A DNA stretch of 64,000 bases from the NCBI RefSeq assembly GCF_002162375.1, contig NZ_CP021425.1, forward strand, positions 927,501 to 991,500. The letters run 5' to 3'. Under the pieces are notes generated by a model. It was not told the origin of the DNA. It did not search any database and saw only the letters and a program-made list of their open reading frames with translations. This stretch comes from Oleiphilus messinensis. Lineage in GTDB: Bacteria; Pseudomonadota; Gammaproteobacteria; Pseudomonadales; Oleiphilaceae. A program made the translations under genes and the position numbers. Of the stretch, positions 27,565 through 36,944 are shown piece after piece; position 1 is the stretch's first letter; the number at the start of each line of letters is the position of its first letter.

Positions 27565-29736
27565 TTAAATCAAATGATAAGTGAATTTTGCACCGAAAGT
27601 CCGGGGGGGATTAATATCCCGGGTCACCCCTGTGGAGGCTGCTGGAAATTCACGGCTTGAAGTTGAATAGTCTTCATCGCCGAGATTCTCACCGAAAATC
27701 TGTACTTCCCAGCGTTCGTCCGCAGATAAAAGGTTAATTCGGGCGTTCACTACCGAGTAGGCACCTTGTGATGACACGTTTTCATTAAAGGCAGTGAAAT
27801 AGACTTTATCCTGCCAGGACCACTCTGCACGATAACGCAGCGTGCCAATGCCGATGAAATGCTCATATTGCACAACGGTACTGACTTTATGTTCCGGGGC
27901 ACTGTTCAATTTGTTGCCAGAAACATCGACCACAACTGGGCCACTGGGCGCCAGATATTTGTCATATTCGGTCTTCAGGTAGGCATAGTTGAAACCGATC
28001 AGAAGATCGTAGATGGGGCGCCATTCGGTTTCCAGTTCAACCCCGTAAATGGTGGCATCGGCAGCGTTGCTGATTGATAGAACGCCCGGTTGAGTGAAGG
28101 CTGACACCTGAAGATCGGTGTAATCATAATAGAACCAGGCCACGTTCGTTCTTAGGCTATCTAATAACTCTGTTTTGACCCCTGATTCGTAAGACCATAC
28201 AAATTCCGGATCATATTGGGCATCACCAGATGTGAAATTGTAACCGCCGCTCTTAAAGCCGCGGCTCACTGTGGCGTAGAGCATGGGACCATTGTTGAAA
28301 GTGTAATCGACAGAGGCTTTAGGGCTCCAAGCGTCCCAGTCATCTTTGTTCGATACTTCAAAACCGCCAATTTGGTTTGTGCCAGCCATTAATCGTTGAA
28401 CATTATTAAATTCTTTTTCTTCGTAGCTGTACCGTAAGCCAAGCGATGCGTTCAAGTTCTCAGTCACAGCATACGTACCTTCTGTAAACAGGGCATATGC
28501 TGTGGTCTCGTTTTGTGCATCGAGATTATTGGCCAGTCCTGGAAGGTTGACATTTACGATACCGAGCGTGCTGTGTTCTTCCTCCAGATAAAACAAGCCT
28601 GCGACCCAGCTCATTCGGTCTGTCGTCAGGTTCAGCTGAATTTCTTCAGAAAGCTGATCCTGACGCTCTGCAAGTTCGGTTACCAGTGCATCAATGTTAC
28701 TGCCATCCGTGTCCTCAATAGTATCGAATGTATTATCCCGGTAAGCTGTCAGAGATGATATTGTCCATTCGTCACTGAGATCCCAGCTTAATTTGGCCGA
28801 TGTCCCCCAAGCCTTTTGATCAACAAACGGGTCGTCATAGGAAATATGCATATCCCAAGGATCTGAGGGAATAATAACCTGTTCTCCAAGTGGCGCGGGC
28901 TGGCCGGTAACCCCGAGTCCGGTGGACTTGTAAGCACCTGTAGCCTCGTCAATGGTGGTGTAATCCCCTCTCAGTATTAATTCTCCACGCTCTGCAAACA
29001 AAAACCTCAGTGCGCCTCGTGTGGACGTGCTGTCTTCATCCATTAAGCCGTCGATGCCCGTGGGGGAAACATTATCGACATAAGGATCACGTTTGGCTTT
29101 TTGTACTGCGATGGAGCCGTAGATATTTTCTGCCATTTCGCCACTGAGATTGGCGTTCACGCGTACTTCATCGTAGTTGCCCAGTTGCACACTCGCGTTT
29201 GCATCGGTTTCGGGGCCCGGGGTTTTGGAAATAACATTGATCGTGCCGCCAATTGAGTTTCGGCCGTACAGTGTCCCCTGGGGGCCCCTGAGCACTTCCA
29301 CCCGTTCGACATCCAGAAAATCGATTAGCGATGTCGTCGGACGTGGCTGATAGACGCCATCGATATGTACGGTCACGCTCGGGTCGGAGCCGACAAAGTC
29401 AAGGTTGGTACCGATACCGCGAATGTATATTCGAGTGGCCTGGCCGTTGCGGTTAATATTCAGCCCGGGTGTTTGCAGCTTCAGGTCTTCAATATTTTCC
29501 ATGCCTGCTTCTTCCAGGCCGGTTGAATTGATCGCTGTAATCGAGCTGGGGACCGTTTGCAAGGATTTGGCTCCGGTTTTGGTTCCCGTGACAATAACTT
29601 CTTCAAGTTTTTTAGTGCTGGTCTGGTTTTCCTGTTCGGGTGCTTCCTGTGCTTTGAGCAGCCCCTGGCTGGTGATCAGGGCAATGGCGAGAGGTAATTG
29701 TAATTGCTGAACAGGGCTCTTTATTTTTATTCCCAT
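27565..29736 (-). CDS. TonB-dependent outer membrane receptor
   Basis: 723 aa. The N-terminal signal peptide ends near LLKAQEAPE, and a TonB box EEVIVTGT follows at about residue 46. The plug domain (SSITAINSTGLEEAGMENIE, IRGIGTNLDFVG, VERVEVLRGPQGTLYGRNSI, GGTINVISKTP) and a 22-strand barrel (YATVSRGFKSGGYNFTS, SAPEHKVSTVVQYEH, GENLGDEDYSTSSREFP) follow. It resembles receptors of the Pesticin/FyuA and sterol/plant-polymer group seen in oligotrophic marine gammaproteobacteria. The ligand is unknown; GAGG precedes the start. Convergence with the phytase-like lipoprotein may mean a shared nutrient function. Confidence 0.93.
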   Translation of the reverse strand: MGIKIKSPVQQLQLPLAIALITSQGLLKAQEAPEQENQTSTKKLEEVIVTGTKTGAKSLQTVPSSITAINSTGLEEAGMENIEDLKLQTPGLNINRNGQATRIYIRGIGTNLDFVGSDPSVTVHIDGVYQPRPTTSLIDFLDVERVEVLRGPQGTLYGRNSIGGTINVISKTPGPETDANASVQLGNYDEVRVNANLSGEMAENIYGSIAVQKAKRDPYVDNVSPTGIDGLMDEDSTSTRGALRFLFAERGELILRGDYTTIDEATGAYKSTGLGVTGQPAPLGEQVIIPSDPWDMHISYDDPFVDQKAWGTSAKLSWDLSDEWTISSLTAYRDNTFDTIEDTDGSNIDALVTELAERQDQLSEEIQLNLTTDRMSWVAGLFYLEEEHSTLGIVNVNLPGLANNLDAQNETTAYALFTEGTYAVTENLNASLGLRYSYEEKEFNNVQRLMAGTNQIGGFEVSNKDDWDAWSPKASVDYTFNNGPMLYATVSRGFKSGGYNFTSGDAQYDPEFVWSYESGVKTELLDSLRTNVAWFYYDYTDLQVSAFTQPGVLSISNAADATIYGVELETEWRPIYDLLIGFNYAYLKTEYDKYLAPSGPVVVDVSGNKLNSAPEHKVSTVVQYEHFIGIGTLRYRAEWSWQDKVYFTAFNENVSSQGAYSVVNARINLLSADERWEVQIFGENLGDEDYSTSSREFPAASTGVTRDINPPRTFGAKFTYHLI

Positions 29737-29984
29737 ACTGACCTCGTGTTGGGTTCGAGTTGGCGTAAGTCCGGCATTAATTTAATGCAGCAGCGAGTGC
29801 CGAGTGAAGTATTCGTAAAAATGATGTTTAGCAACTTTACAGTATAGCGGGAACTCTCAGAGTTAAAACCGAGTTCTGAACTTCTATACGGGACTGTTTT
29901 TCCCGTTGGGGATAAACAGTTTGCCCGTATAGACAAGCTCGCTGTGATAACTTGCTTAACTGGAAGTGTGATTAGCGCGTATGG

Positions 29985-32900
29985 TCAACTCACGAGGTGC
30001 TGAACGGGGGTATTTATTGAGCTTGATTCGAGCCACTCTGAGAATTTTCGGGCGGGTAAGGGCTTGCTGAACAGGTAGCCCTGTACCAAATCGCAATATT
30101 GATTTTGGAGAAACTCAAGCTGGCCTTTGGTTTCAACCCCTTCTGCGACGACCTTTAAGCCGAGAGAGTGGCCGAGTTGCACCACAGCTTTTGCCAAAGT
30201 GGCACTATCTTTATCATGTTCAATATCGGTAACAAACGAGCGGTCAATTTTAACTTTGTCCACGGGAAAGCGTCGCAGATAGCCGAGCGAAGAATAACCG
30301 GTGCCGAAATCATCAACGGATATCTTGACCCCAAATTCACGCATGTCAAACATCGTGGAAATGGCGGCATCAGGATCATTCATGACATAGCTTTCCGTGA
30401 TCTCAAACTCCAGCAGTCCCGGATTGATGTCATAAGCATGCATTGCACTACAGATTCGTTCTAATAGATCGTCTCGCCGGAACTGCACGGATGACAGGTT
30501 CACGGCAATGGGTACCTGTGGTAATCCTGCATCTTGCCATGCCCGGATTTGCATGCAAACCTCTTCCAGTACCCAGTCGCCAATTTCGACGATCAAGCCG
30601 GTTTGCTCTGCCAGGGGGATAAACTCATCGGGTGGAACTCTGCCCCGCTCAGGGTGTTGCCAGCGCAGCAGTGCTTCTGCCCCCGCAAGGCGATTGGTGG
30701 CAATATCAATTTGTGGCTGATACTCGATAAACATCTCATTGTTAACCAAGGCTCGCTTCAAGTCCGTTTGCAACAGTCTGCGACGCTGGATTTCGGCATC
30801 CATTTCATCGATGTAGTGTCGGTAGGTGTTTTTACCTTCCCCTTTTGCGCGATACATTGCCATATCGGCGTTCCGGACTAATTGATCAGGTTCGTGATGA
30901 TCATCCGGGAACACGGTTATACCGATGCTGACACCGATATGCATTTCGTTGCCTTCGATATGGTAAGGTTGGGAAATGGCTTCAATAATGCGGTCAGCCA
31001 AAGAGCAGACAATGTTGGCATCATCAATTTCGGTGATAATCATGGCAAACTCATCGCCGCCCAGGCGTGCGATTGTGTCGGATGTGCGTCCGGTTTTAAG
31101 CAGGCGCAGAGAAACCTTGCGCAGTAACTTGTCCCCCTGCTCATGACCCAGGGAATCATTGACCACCTTGAAGTTGTCCAAATCCAGAAACAGAAGAATA
31201 ACTTTTTGTTGTTGGCGTCGGGCGCGTTCAAGTGCTCGACACAACCGGTCATTGAACAGCACCCGGTTGGGTAGCCCCGTCAGCGTATCGTGCATTGCCA
31301 GATACTGCATTTGTTTTTGCGCTCGAATCCGGTCTGTAATGTCGCGAATAAAAAAAGCAAAGAAACGATCGTTGCCTTCAAGCCAACTGGATAATGCCAC
31401 TTCGACGGGGATTTCGTTACCTGTCTTCCGCCTCGCCAGAGCTTCCAGCATCGTGTCCGATTCCTGTTGCTCGACACTGTCGTTTAATTGCCCCATGACG
31501 ACTTTTAACTGACCATCGTCAATGCTGGGCAGGATCAGGGCGATCGGGTGATGAATTATTTCTTGCGCGTTGTAGTCAAACATTTCTTCTGCGGAATGGT
31601 TCCAGTCAAGCACCAAACCTTGATCATCCGTGATGACAATTGCATCTTGTGCGGTTTGTGATACGGAGCGAAAGCGGATTTCTGACGTTTGTAAGGCTTT
31701 TGTCCGTTTATTGAAATAATAGGCAACCTGTCCGAGTTCGTCTGCCCGCTGGTCATCCAGCAAAACCAGGTGTCGGGGACTGGATTGTGCGTCCAGTGTG
31801 CGCAGTGATGCCGACATCCGTGTTAACGGTTTGATCAGAACCCGTTGAAGAAAAATATAGGCTGCCAACATAGCGACCAAGAGCATAAGTACCAGTGCCA
31901 ACGAAACCTGGCTGGAGACTTCATTGGCGCGGGATGTAGCAACCCGCTCCGGGGAGACCAGAATCACTTTCCAGTAGGTTTCCGGCATTAAAAAGCCGGT
32001 GACCCAAACCGGCTCGTTCAAGAGAATATCCCGCTCGAGTTCCAATGGGCCGAAAGCAATCTGGGATGTGTTATTCAAATCAAACGGATCCAGTAATGTC
32101 GCTGCAATTAACGCTGCTTCCTCTTCATTGATCTGGTCGCTGCCTGTAGCGATATCGAGGGCGAGCTGTTGATTGAAGTCCGGCTTTTTTCGAGCTTCGA
32201 AGATGATCCTGTCGTTGATTTGTTGCAACGCCTGTGCAACCGGTTTAAAGCGTTCGGAATGCTTTGCCAGTTCTTCTGCCGTCAAAAACTCCTGCGCGGT
32301 GCCCTCGGAAGTTTGGGTGCGCAGGGTGGCAACGGTTGTATCCGGGAATGACAGTAGTTTATTGTTGCGATCAACTGCAAAAATGTAGCCGCCAAATTCA
32401 CGGGCTCGTTCGTCAAAAAATTCTTTCAAGCCCTGAAGTTTCAAGTCGAGCGTAGCCGCCCCAATAAACTGTGAAGTGACCGACTGGCTGTTGTTGCCCT
32501 CTGTTTTTGTAATGGCGACGGTACAGGTGACCATGGGCTCGAATGAATAAGGATCCATATAGGATTTTGACCAATAACACTTTTCATGCCGCAAATATTG
32601 TGCAGGCACATACCATTCTTCCTGGTGGTAGCCGCGTCCATTTGGATCATTGTAGTCATTGTAGAATTCCAGTAATCCTTTCTGGTTGCGCCCCCAGAAA
32701 TAACTGTCCCTCCTTTTGTCCGGAGCGAATTGGTAAGGTTCTGGCCAGACACCTCCTCCGGCGATAACCGAGCCATAGCCATAAGGATTGAGGATTTCCG
32801 GTACCACTTTATGCAGCTTTTCCGGGGACTGACCCAGACCTTCGCCCAACTGGGCCAGATCGCGGGTCATCGCTTCCGCCATTTTGGTTCGCTGGCTCAA

Positions 32901-33149
32901 CTCAGTGACAACCCGGTGACCGGATTGCGTCAACAGTTTGATATTGTCATCAATAAGAATAGAGCGTCCCAGTGTTTGCAGTACAACAATCGCTGCAATG
33001 ATCATCGCGATCAGTACTGTGACCAGGCCAATGATGATCCGAACCTGAAGGCTTTGGTACCATTTGATTCGGGTCTGGCTTGTGCTTGGGCCGGGCGGCG
33101 AAGGTGGTAACATCTGTGGCCCCTCCGAATAGGGATATGATGACGGCAT
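29985..33149 (-). CDS. Cache-HAMP-PAS-GGDEF-EAL cyclic-di-GMP signalling protein
   Basis: 1054 aa inner-membrane protein. Order: proline-rich cytoplasmic N-terminus, TM1 (about 33-57), periplasmic double-Cache-like sensor (about 60-405), TM2 (about 408-430), HAMP, PAS (about 490-610, AQDAIVITDDQGLVLDWNHS), GGDEF (about 620-785) and EAL (about 795-1040). The diguanylate cyclase site is intact (ARLGGDEFAMI), with an inhibitory RxxD site (RTSD) five residues before it. The phosphodiesterase motifs are also intact: EALLRW, EITESYV, DDFGTGYSSLGYL, KIDRSFV, AEGVET. Both activities are therefore possible. GCAGGAAA precedes the ATG. Confidence 0.94.
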   Translation of the reverse strand: MPSSYPYSEGPQMLPPSPPGPSTSQTRIKWYQSLQVRIIIGLVTVLIAMIIAAIVVLQTLGRSILIDDNIKLLTQSGHRVVTELSQRTKMAEAMTRDLAQLGEGLGQSPEKLHKVVPEILNPYGYGSVIAGGGVWPEPYQFAPDKRRDSYFWGRNQKGLLEFYNDYNDPNGRGYHQEEWYVPAQYLRHEKCYWSKSYMDPYSFEPMVTCTVAITKTEGNNSQSVTSQFIGAATLDLKLQGLKEFFDERAREFGGYIFAVDRNNKLLSFPDTTVATLRTQTSEGTAQEFLTAEELAKHSERFKPVAQALQQINDRIIFEARKKPDFNQQLALDIATGSDQINEEEAALIAATLLDPFDLNNTSQIAFGPLELERDILLNEPVWVTGFLMPETYWKVILVSPERVATSRANEVSSQVSLALVLMLLVAMLAAYIFLQRVLIKPLTRMSASLRTLDAQSSPRHLVLLDDQRADELGQVAYYFNKRTKALQTSEIRFRSVSQTAQDAIVITDDQGLVLDWNHSAEEMFDYNAQEIIHHPIALILPSIDDGQLKVVMGQLNDSVEQQESDTMLEALARRKTGNEIPVEVALSSWLEGNDRFFAFFIRDITDRIRAQKQMQYLAMHDTLTGLPNRVLFNDRLCRALERARRQQQKVILLFLDLDNFKVVNDSLGHEQGDKLLRKVSLRLLKTGRTSDTIARLGGDEFAMIITEIDDANIVCSLADRIIEAISQPYHIEGNEMHIGVSIGITVFPDDHHEPDQLVRNADMAMYRAKGEGKNTYRHYIDEMDAEIQRRRLLQTDLKRALVNNEMFIEYQPQIDIATNRLAGAEALLRWQHPERGRVPPDEFIPLAEQTGLIVEIGDWVLEEVCMQIRAWQDAGLPQVPIAVNLSSVQFRRDDLLERICSAMHAYDINPGLLEFEITESYVMNDPDAAISTMFDMREFGVKISVDDFGTGYSSLGYLRRFPVDKVKIDRSFVTDIEHDKDSATLAKAVVQLGHSLGLKVVAEGVETKGQLEFLQNQYCDLVQGYLFSKPLPARKFSEWLESSSINTPVQHLVS

Positions 33150-33491
33150 AGGTCAGATTTCCTGCAATCTTTGCAATGGGACATTCCTTGCCTAAAACAT
33201 AGCGTTTTGCTTCGAAATTGCCAAGTGATAACACACTGATCTTAGTTGATTGAATTCAATTTGCCTGCCTACAGACGCAGGTTTTTCTGCTGTTGCATCG
33301 ATGGTCGCCGAACTGTGAGCCAGTTCCGATATTTTAGTGAGGGTCTGCTGAGGCCAAAATCGCCTTTATAAGTAACCACGGTGACAACAGTGACTGAGCG
33401 AGTTCACCAAGGTGGGAGAACAGCGAACTGGAATCTACAGATCCAAGCGAAGACGCGAATTGTTAAATGATAAATCTACGAGGGTAAGAAT
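33150..33491. other. Intergenic region upstream of first hcp gene
   Basis: About 340 bp between the divergently oriented GGDEF-EAL and hcp genes. No credible gene. It must hold promoters for both; I see no clear sigma-54 or palindromic operator. The hcp ATG is preceded by cgagggtaag. Confidence 0.4.
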
Positions 33492-33980
33492 ATGGCAATT
33501 TTCATGCAATGGGACGGTGGTTCAATTAAAGGTAACGTCACCGCGGAAGGTTATACAGACTGGATAAAACTGGAAAATGTACAATTTGGCGTAGGACGTG
33601 GTATCACCATGGAAGCCGGCAACATGTCCAACCGGGAAGCAACGCGCCCAAGTTTGAGTGAAGTGTCCGTCAGTAAAGTCATGGATGGTGCATCATCGGG
33701 ATTATTCCAGGAAAGTCTGGTGGGGTCAGATGGTAAAAAAGTCGTTATTGCCGTGGTTAAAACCGGTGCAGACAAAGTTGAAGAATATGTGAAGTATGAG
33801 TTGGAGGATGCGTTATTCAGCTCCTACAGCATGTCTGCTGGCGATTCAGGCCCTCCATTTGAAAACCTGGCGATCAGCTACTCGAAAATCAGCATGATCT
33901 ACACTGCTGCAGATAAAGGTAATACTGCCGGAAACCAAGGCATCGTGGGTTATGACTTGCAACTCGGCAAAAAAGCATAA
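33492..33980 (+). CDS. hcp: Type VI secretion Hcp protein, copy 1
   Basis: 162 aa, typical for the Hcp1 family, whose hexameric rings stack as the inner tube of the T6SS and carry effectors. Hallmarks: WDGGSIKGNVTAEGYTDWIK at the N-terminus, SNREATRPSLSEVSVSKVMD and the C-terminal beta strands (FENLAISYSKISMIYT). No other T6SS structural gene is nearby, so this is an orphan copy. A near-identical paralogue begins 311 bp downstream (11 residue differences by eye). Confidence 0.94.
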   Translation: MAIFMQWDGGSIKGNVTAEGYTDWIKLENVQFGVGRGITMEAGNMSNREATRPSLSEVSVSKVMDGASSGLFQESLVGSDGKKVVIAVVKTGADKVEEYVKYELEDALFSSYSMSAGDSGPPFENLAISYSKISMIYTAADKGNTAGNQGIVGYDLQLGKKA

Positions 33981-33995
33981 GTACTTAATTTCGGC

Positions 33996-34054
33996 CACAA
34001 TGTGTTTTACCGACATGGTGTTATACCGACACGGTGTTTTACCGACACATTGTG
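33996..34054 (+). repeat. Three 16-bp tandem repeats framed by an inverted repeat
   Basis: Three adjacent 16-bp units of consensus GTGTTWTACCGACAYR occupy 34002-34017, 34018-34033 and 34034-34049. They are framed by cacaatgtg (33996-34004) and cacattgtg (34046-34054), which are exact reverse complements. The array lies between the stop of hcp copy 1 and its terminator, so it is transcribed as 3' UTR. Confidence 0.8.
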
Positions 34055-34064
34055 ACGTAGCCTG

Positions 34065-34102
34065 AAAAAACCGGTTTCAGTTTTTGCTGAAACCGGTTTT
34101 TT
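34065..34102 (+). terminator. Terminator of hcp copy 1
   Basis: A 16-bp stem, aaaaaaccggtttcag / ctgaaaccggtttttt, with a six-base loop and T tract. Confidence 0.92.
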
Positions 34103-34291
34103 GTTGTCATTTTCCCAGAATCCCGAATTGCGTCTAAGCTAACAAAGTAAGCGGAACTTCGCCGAATTTCCGTGAGGGATACCAAGGATTAAAATCGCTT
34201 TAATCATTATACAAGCAGTGTTCAATGATCAAACTGATTCTGGGTACTGTGATTAATCGATCATCAAATACGTGAAGCAGAGGATACTAAC

Positions 34292-34780
34292 ATGGCAATT
34301 TTCATGCAATGGGACGGCGGATCAATCAAAGGGAATGTAACAGCAGAGGGGTACACCGACTGGATAAAACTGGAAAATGTTCAATTTGGTGTAGGTCGTG
34401 GTATCACGATGGAAGCGGGTAACATGTCAAACCGGGAAGCGACTCGCCCGAGTATCAGTGAAGTTTCGATCAGCAAGGTCATGGATGGCGCATCCTCAGG
34501 GCTGTTTCAAGAGAGTCTGGTCGGGGCCGACGGCAAGAAAGTTGTTATTTCTGTGGTGAAAACGGGCGCAGACAAAGTTGAAGAATACGTTAAATACGAG
34601 CTTGAAAATGCGCTGTTCAGTTCGTACAGCATGTCTGCTGGTGATTCGGGACCTCCTTTCGAAAATCTGGCAATCAGCTTCTCCAAGATCAGTATGATCT
34701 ATACTGCAGCAGATAAAGCTAATGCGGCAGGTAATCAGGGTGTGGTTGGCTACGATCTGGAATTGGGCAAAAAAGTCTAG
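34292..34780 (+). CDS. hcp: Type VI secretion Hcp protein, copy 2
   Basis: 162 aa, about 93% identical to copy 1 by eye; differences are conservative and clustered at the C-terminus. At nucleotide level the copies differ at many third positions while the first 26 bases are identical, so the duplication is not recent and the protein is under purifying selection. Each copy has its own ribosome binding site (here agcagagg) and terminator, so they can be expressed independently. The role is as for copy 1. Confidence 0.94.
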   Translation: MAIFMQWDGGSIKGNVTAEGYTDWIKLENVQFGVGRGITMEAGNMSNREATRPSISEVSISKVMDGASSGLFQESLVGADGKKVVISVVKTGADKVEEYVKYELENALFSSYSMSAGDSGPPFENLAISFSKISMIYTAADKANAAGNQGVVGYDLELGKKV

Positions 34781-34809
34781 TTCAAACGTCGTCTGACAAC
34801 ACTCCGAAG

Positions 34810-34842
34810 AACCGGGGGCCGACGGGCTACCCGGTTTTTTTT
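34810..34842 (+). terminator. Terminator of hcp copy 2
   Basis: The stem aaccggg / cccggtt, with a GC-rich loop, is followed by eight T residues. Confidence 0.85.
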
Positions 34843-34869
34843 ATTCAGACTCAAAGTGGAGGCGCGGAG

Positions 34870-35304
34870 ATGTTTAAACAGATTGTGATTCCAGTGGACC
34901 TGGACGAGCTTGCGTTTGCAGATAAAGCGATGAGCGTTGCGCTGCGACAGGCCGAGGAATTCAATGCGAAGTTGCACATTATATCGGTTGTTCCCGGCTA
35001 TGGTATGCCGATGGTGGGCAGCTTTTTTCCAAAAGATGCGATGGGAAAAGCGTTCAAGACATTGAAAAAACGTCTTCAGGATTATGCCGGTGAAACTGAA
35101 AAAAGCGGGGTCAAGGTAACGAGTGCTTTACTGGAGGGCAGTAAGCCCTACAAGGTAATCTTGAAGGAAGCGAAAAAAGTGGGTGCTGACCTGATTGTCA
35201 TTCCGAGTCATAATTATCGGCGGGTGGACAAAATACTGCTGGGATCCTTTACCAGTCGCGTGGTGGAGAGAGCAAAAATGTCTGTCATGGTTATCAAGCC
35301 GTAG
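34870..35304 (+). CDS. Universal stress protein, UspA family
   Basis: 144 aa single-domain Usp. The N-terminus MFKQIVIPVDLDELAFADKA and the C-terminal ATP-loop region (GADLIVIPSHNYRRVDKILLGSFTSRVVERAKMSVMVIKP) fit the family. The glycine-rich nucleotide motif reads LLGSFTSRVV, close to the ATP-binding UspFG type. The start has ggaggcgcggag upstream. It is expressed separately from hcp, which ends in a terminator 28 bp earlier. Confidence 0.92.
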   Translation: MFKQIVIPVDLDELAFADKAMSVALRQAEEFNAKLHIISVVPGYGMPMVGSFFPKDAMGKAFKTLKKRLQDYAGETEKSGVKVTSALLEGSKPYKVILKEAKKVGADLIVIPSHNYRRVDKILLGSFTSRVVERAKMSVMVIKP

Positions 35305-35332
35305 TGCATCGCGTTTCGCGATCACACTACGG
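35299..35332. terminator. Long hairpin overlapping the usp stop codon
   Basis: The repeats ccgtagtg (35299-35306) and cactacgg (35325-35332) enclose a further atcgcg/cgcgat stem. It overlaps the UspA stop codon and lies between convergent genes. There is no strong T tract; the terminator role is inferred. Confidence 0.65.
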
Positions 35333-35360
35333 TTGTTGCTGAATTTGATACTATAGTTTG

Positions 35361-36608
35361 CTATTCCCTGGATGCATCGAGTTGCGAGGTACTGCGTGTT
35401 GCGAGGTATGTTGATTCATGTGCGTTTGGTCGAGTGCCTGTTGTGGCATCTGACCATGAGTTGAGTGGAACAAAGTGACCTCCCCGGATAATTGTGGGCC
35501 AAATTGTATTACTGGCTTGGTGGTCACTAGTGCTCAGGGAAAGTTTGGTGCCTCCGAGTCCCAGGTCAAACAAAGCGAGCTGTTCAAGATTGTCGATGAT
35601 TGATTCCCGGTCCAGTGGCGCAGACGATGATGTTAACGCTTTTGCGAAAATGGCTGCGGCAATATAGCCTTCCAGAGAAACAAAACTGGGTTGTGCTGCG
35701 CGATCCAGTGCGAGTAGATCATTCCGGTATTGTGTGATGAGGGGCTGTTCTGAGTCATAGTGTGGCACGACCTGTGTCACAACAACGCCTTCGGCTTTAT
35801 CCCCTAGTGTGGCCTTCAAAGCTTCACTGCCGACAAATGACACGTTCAGAAAAATAGCATTGGGGAATTCTTCTTTCGCCAGCGAAATAAATTTGGCACA
35901 GGGGCCATAGGCGCCCACCATGATAATCGCCCGTGGATCCTCAGGAGCATCAAACATTGCACTGAGTGCGTCTTCCACATTTAACGTGTTGCGAGTGTAG
36001 CGTCCGTGTGCCAGCATTTCCGGGGTATTAAAACCGTGACGCTGCAAGGCCTCAACCGCACCTTGATATCCTGCGTCCCCGTATCCATCGTTTTGCGTAA
36101 AAAACGCTATTTCCTCAGGTTTTATCCCCGTAGACAACAGTCCGTCGATCATTGCTGATGTTTCTTCTGCATAGCTTGCCCGGTAGTTGATTATATATCG
36201 GTCAGGCGGCGATTTGCGTAAAACACCGGCACCAGTAAAGGCTCCGAACAATAACGTTTTGTTTTTATTCGCTATGGGGACCGTGACAATCGCTGTGGGC
36301 GTTCCGACATTGCCGATGATAGCTAGCACCTTGTTTTGTTCAATTAATGTTCTCATATTCGGAGCGGCTTTTGCAGGCTCATAGCCATCATCAAGCGCAA
36401 TGAGTTTGAGCTTTTTCCCTTGCACGCCGCCGTCCTTGTTAACCCGATTGAACAGCGCATCCACGCCCTGTTTCACACCCAGGCCCAACTGACTGGCTGG
36501 TCCGCTAAGTGCAGTACTCATACCAACGACGATTTCATTTGCGAGGCTTGCCCACGACAACATACTGAAGAGCACACCCGCCAGTATTGTCCGTAACTGA
36601 CGATGCAT
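35361..36608 (-). CDS. Periplasmic ligand-binding protein, branched-chain amino acid type
   Basis: 415 aa. A signal peptide (MHRQLRTILAGVLFSMLSWA-SLANE) precedes a LivJ-like type I fold: EIVVGMSTALSGPASQLGLG, KLKLIALDDGYEPAKAAPNM, VLAIIGNVGTPTAIVTVPIA, FFTQNDGYGDAGYQGAVEAL. AGGAGA precedes the ATG. No permease or ATPase genes accompany it. It is divergent from a chemoreceptor gene 336 bp away, so it may present a ligand to that receptor, or feed a transporter encoded elsewhere. Confidence 0.9.
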   Translation of the reverse strand: MHRQLRTILAGVLFSMLSWASLANEIVVGMSTALSGPASQLGLGVKQGVDALFNRVNKDGGVQGKKLKLIALDDGYEPAKAAPNMRTLIEQNKVLAIIGNVGTPTAIVTVPIANKNKTLLFGAFTGAGVLRKSPPDRYIINYRASYAEETSAMIDGLLSTGIKPEEIAFFTQNDGYGDAGYQGAVEALQRHGFNTPEMLAHGRYTRNTLNVEDALSAMFDAPEDPRAIIMVGAYGPCAKFISLAKEEFPNAIFLNVSFVGSEALKATLGDKAEGVVVTQVVPHYDSEQPLITQYRNDLLALDRAAQPSFVSLEGYIAAAIFAKALTSSSAPLDRESIIDNLEQLALFDLGLGGTKLSLSTSDHQASNTIWPTIIRGGHFVPLNSWSDATTGTRPNAHESTYLATRSTSQLDASRE

Positions 36609-36944
36609 AGTTTCTTTCTCCTGAGTGTATTTAAGTGCAATGAATATTTTTGTTGATTAAATTGGTTGTTGCAAAATCAAAGGTGACAGCAATCAATTTA
36701 TTGCTAATCTTTAAGATTGCAAAGTGTCAGTTTAGCCTAAAAAAATAATAGTGTTTTGTGTGTAACAGTATCGTTTAGCGTGTAACAAGCGTAGTGAAGT
36801 GGCTTCCTCCGGGCAGCTGAAATATCAACTGAGTTCACTGGTGTTTCGTAACAGAAACGGGATATAAGTTATTTGCGCCGAAGAGCGCATTGTCTTCCGC
36901 CTACATGTTCGAATAGTGAAAGTTAACTTTTTAATGTATTCGAT
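36609..36944. other. Divergent promoter region between binding-protein and chemoreceptor genes
   Basis: 336 bp without a credible gene. It is AT-rich around 36640-36760 and contains a repeated gtgtaaca motif at about 36761 and 36780. Promoters for both divergent genes must lie here; I cannot assign them. Confidence 0.4.
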
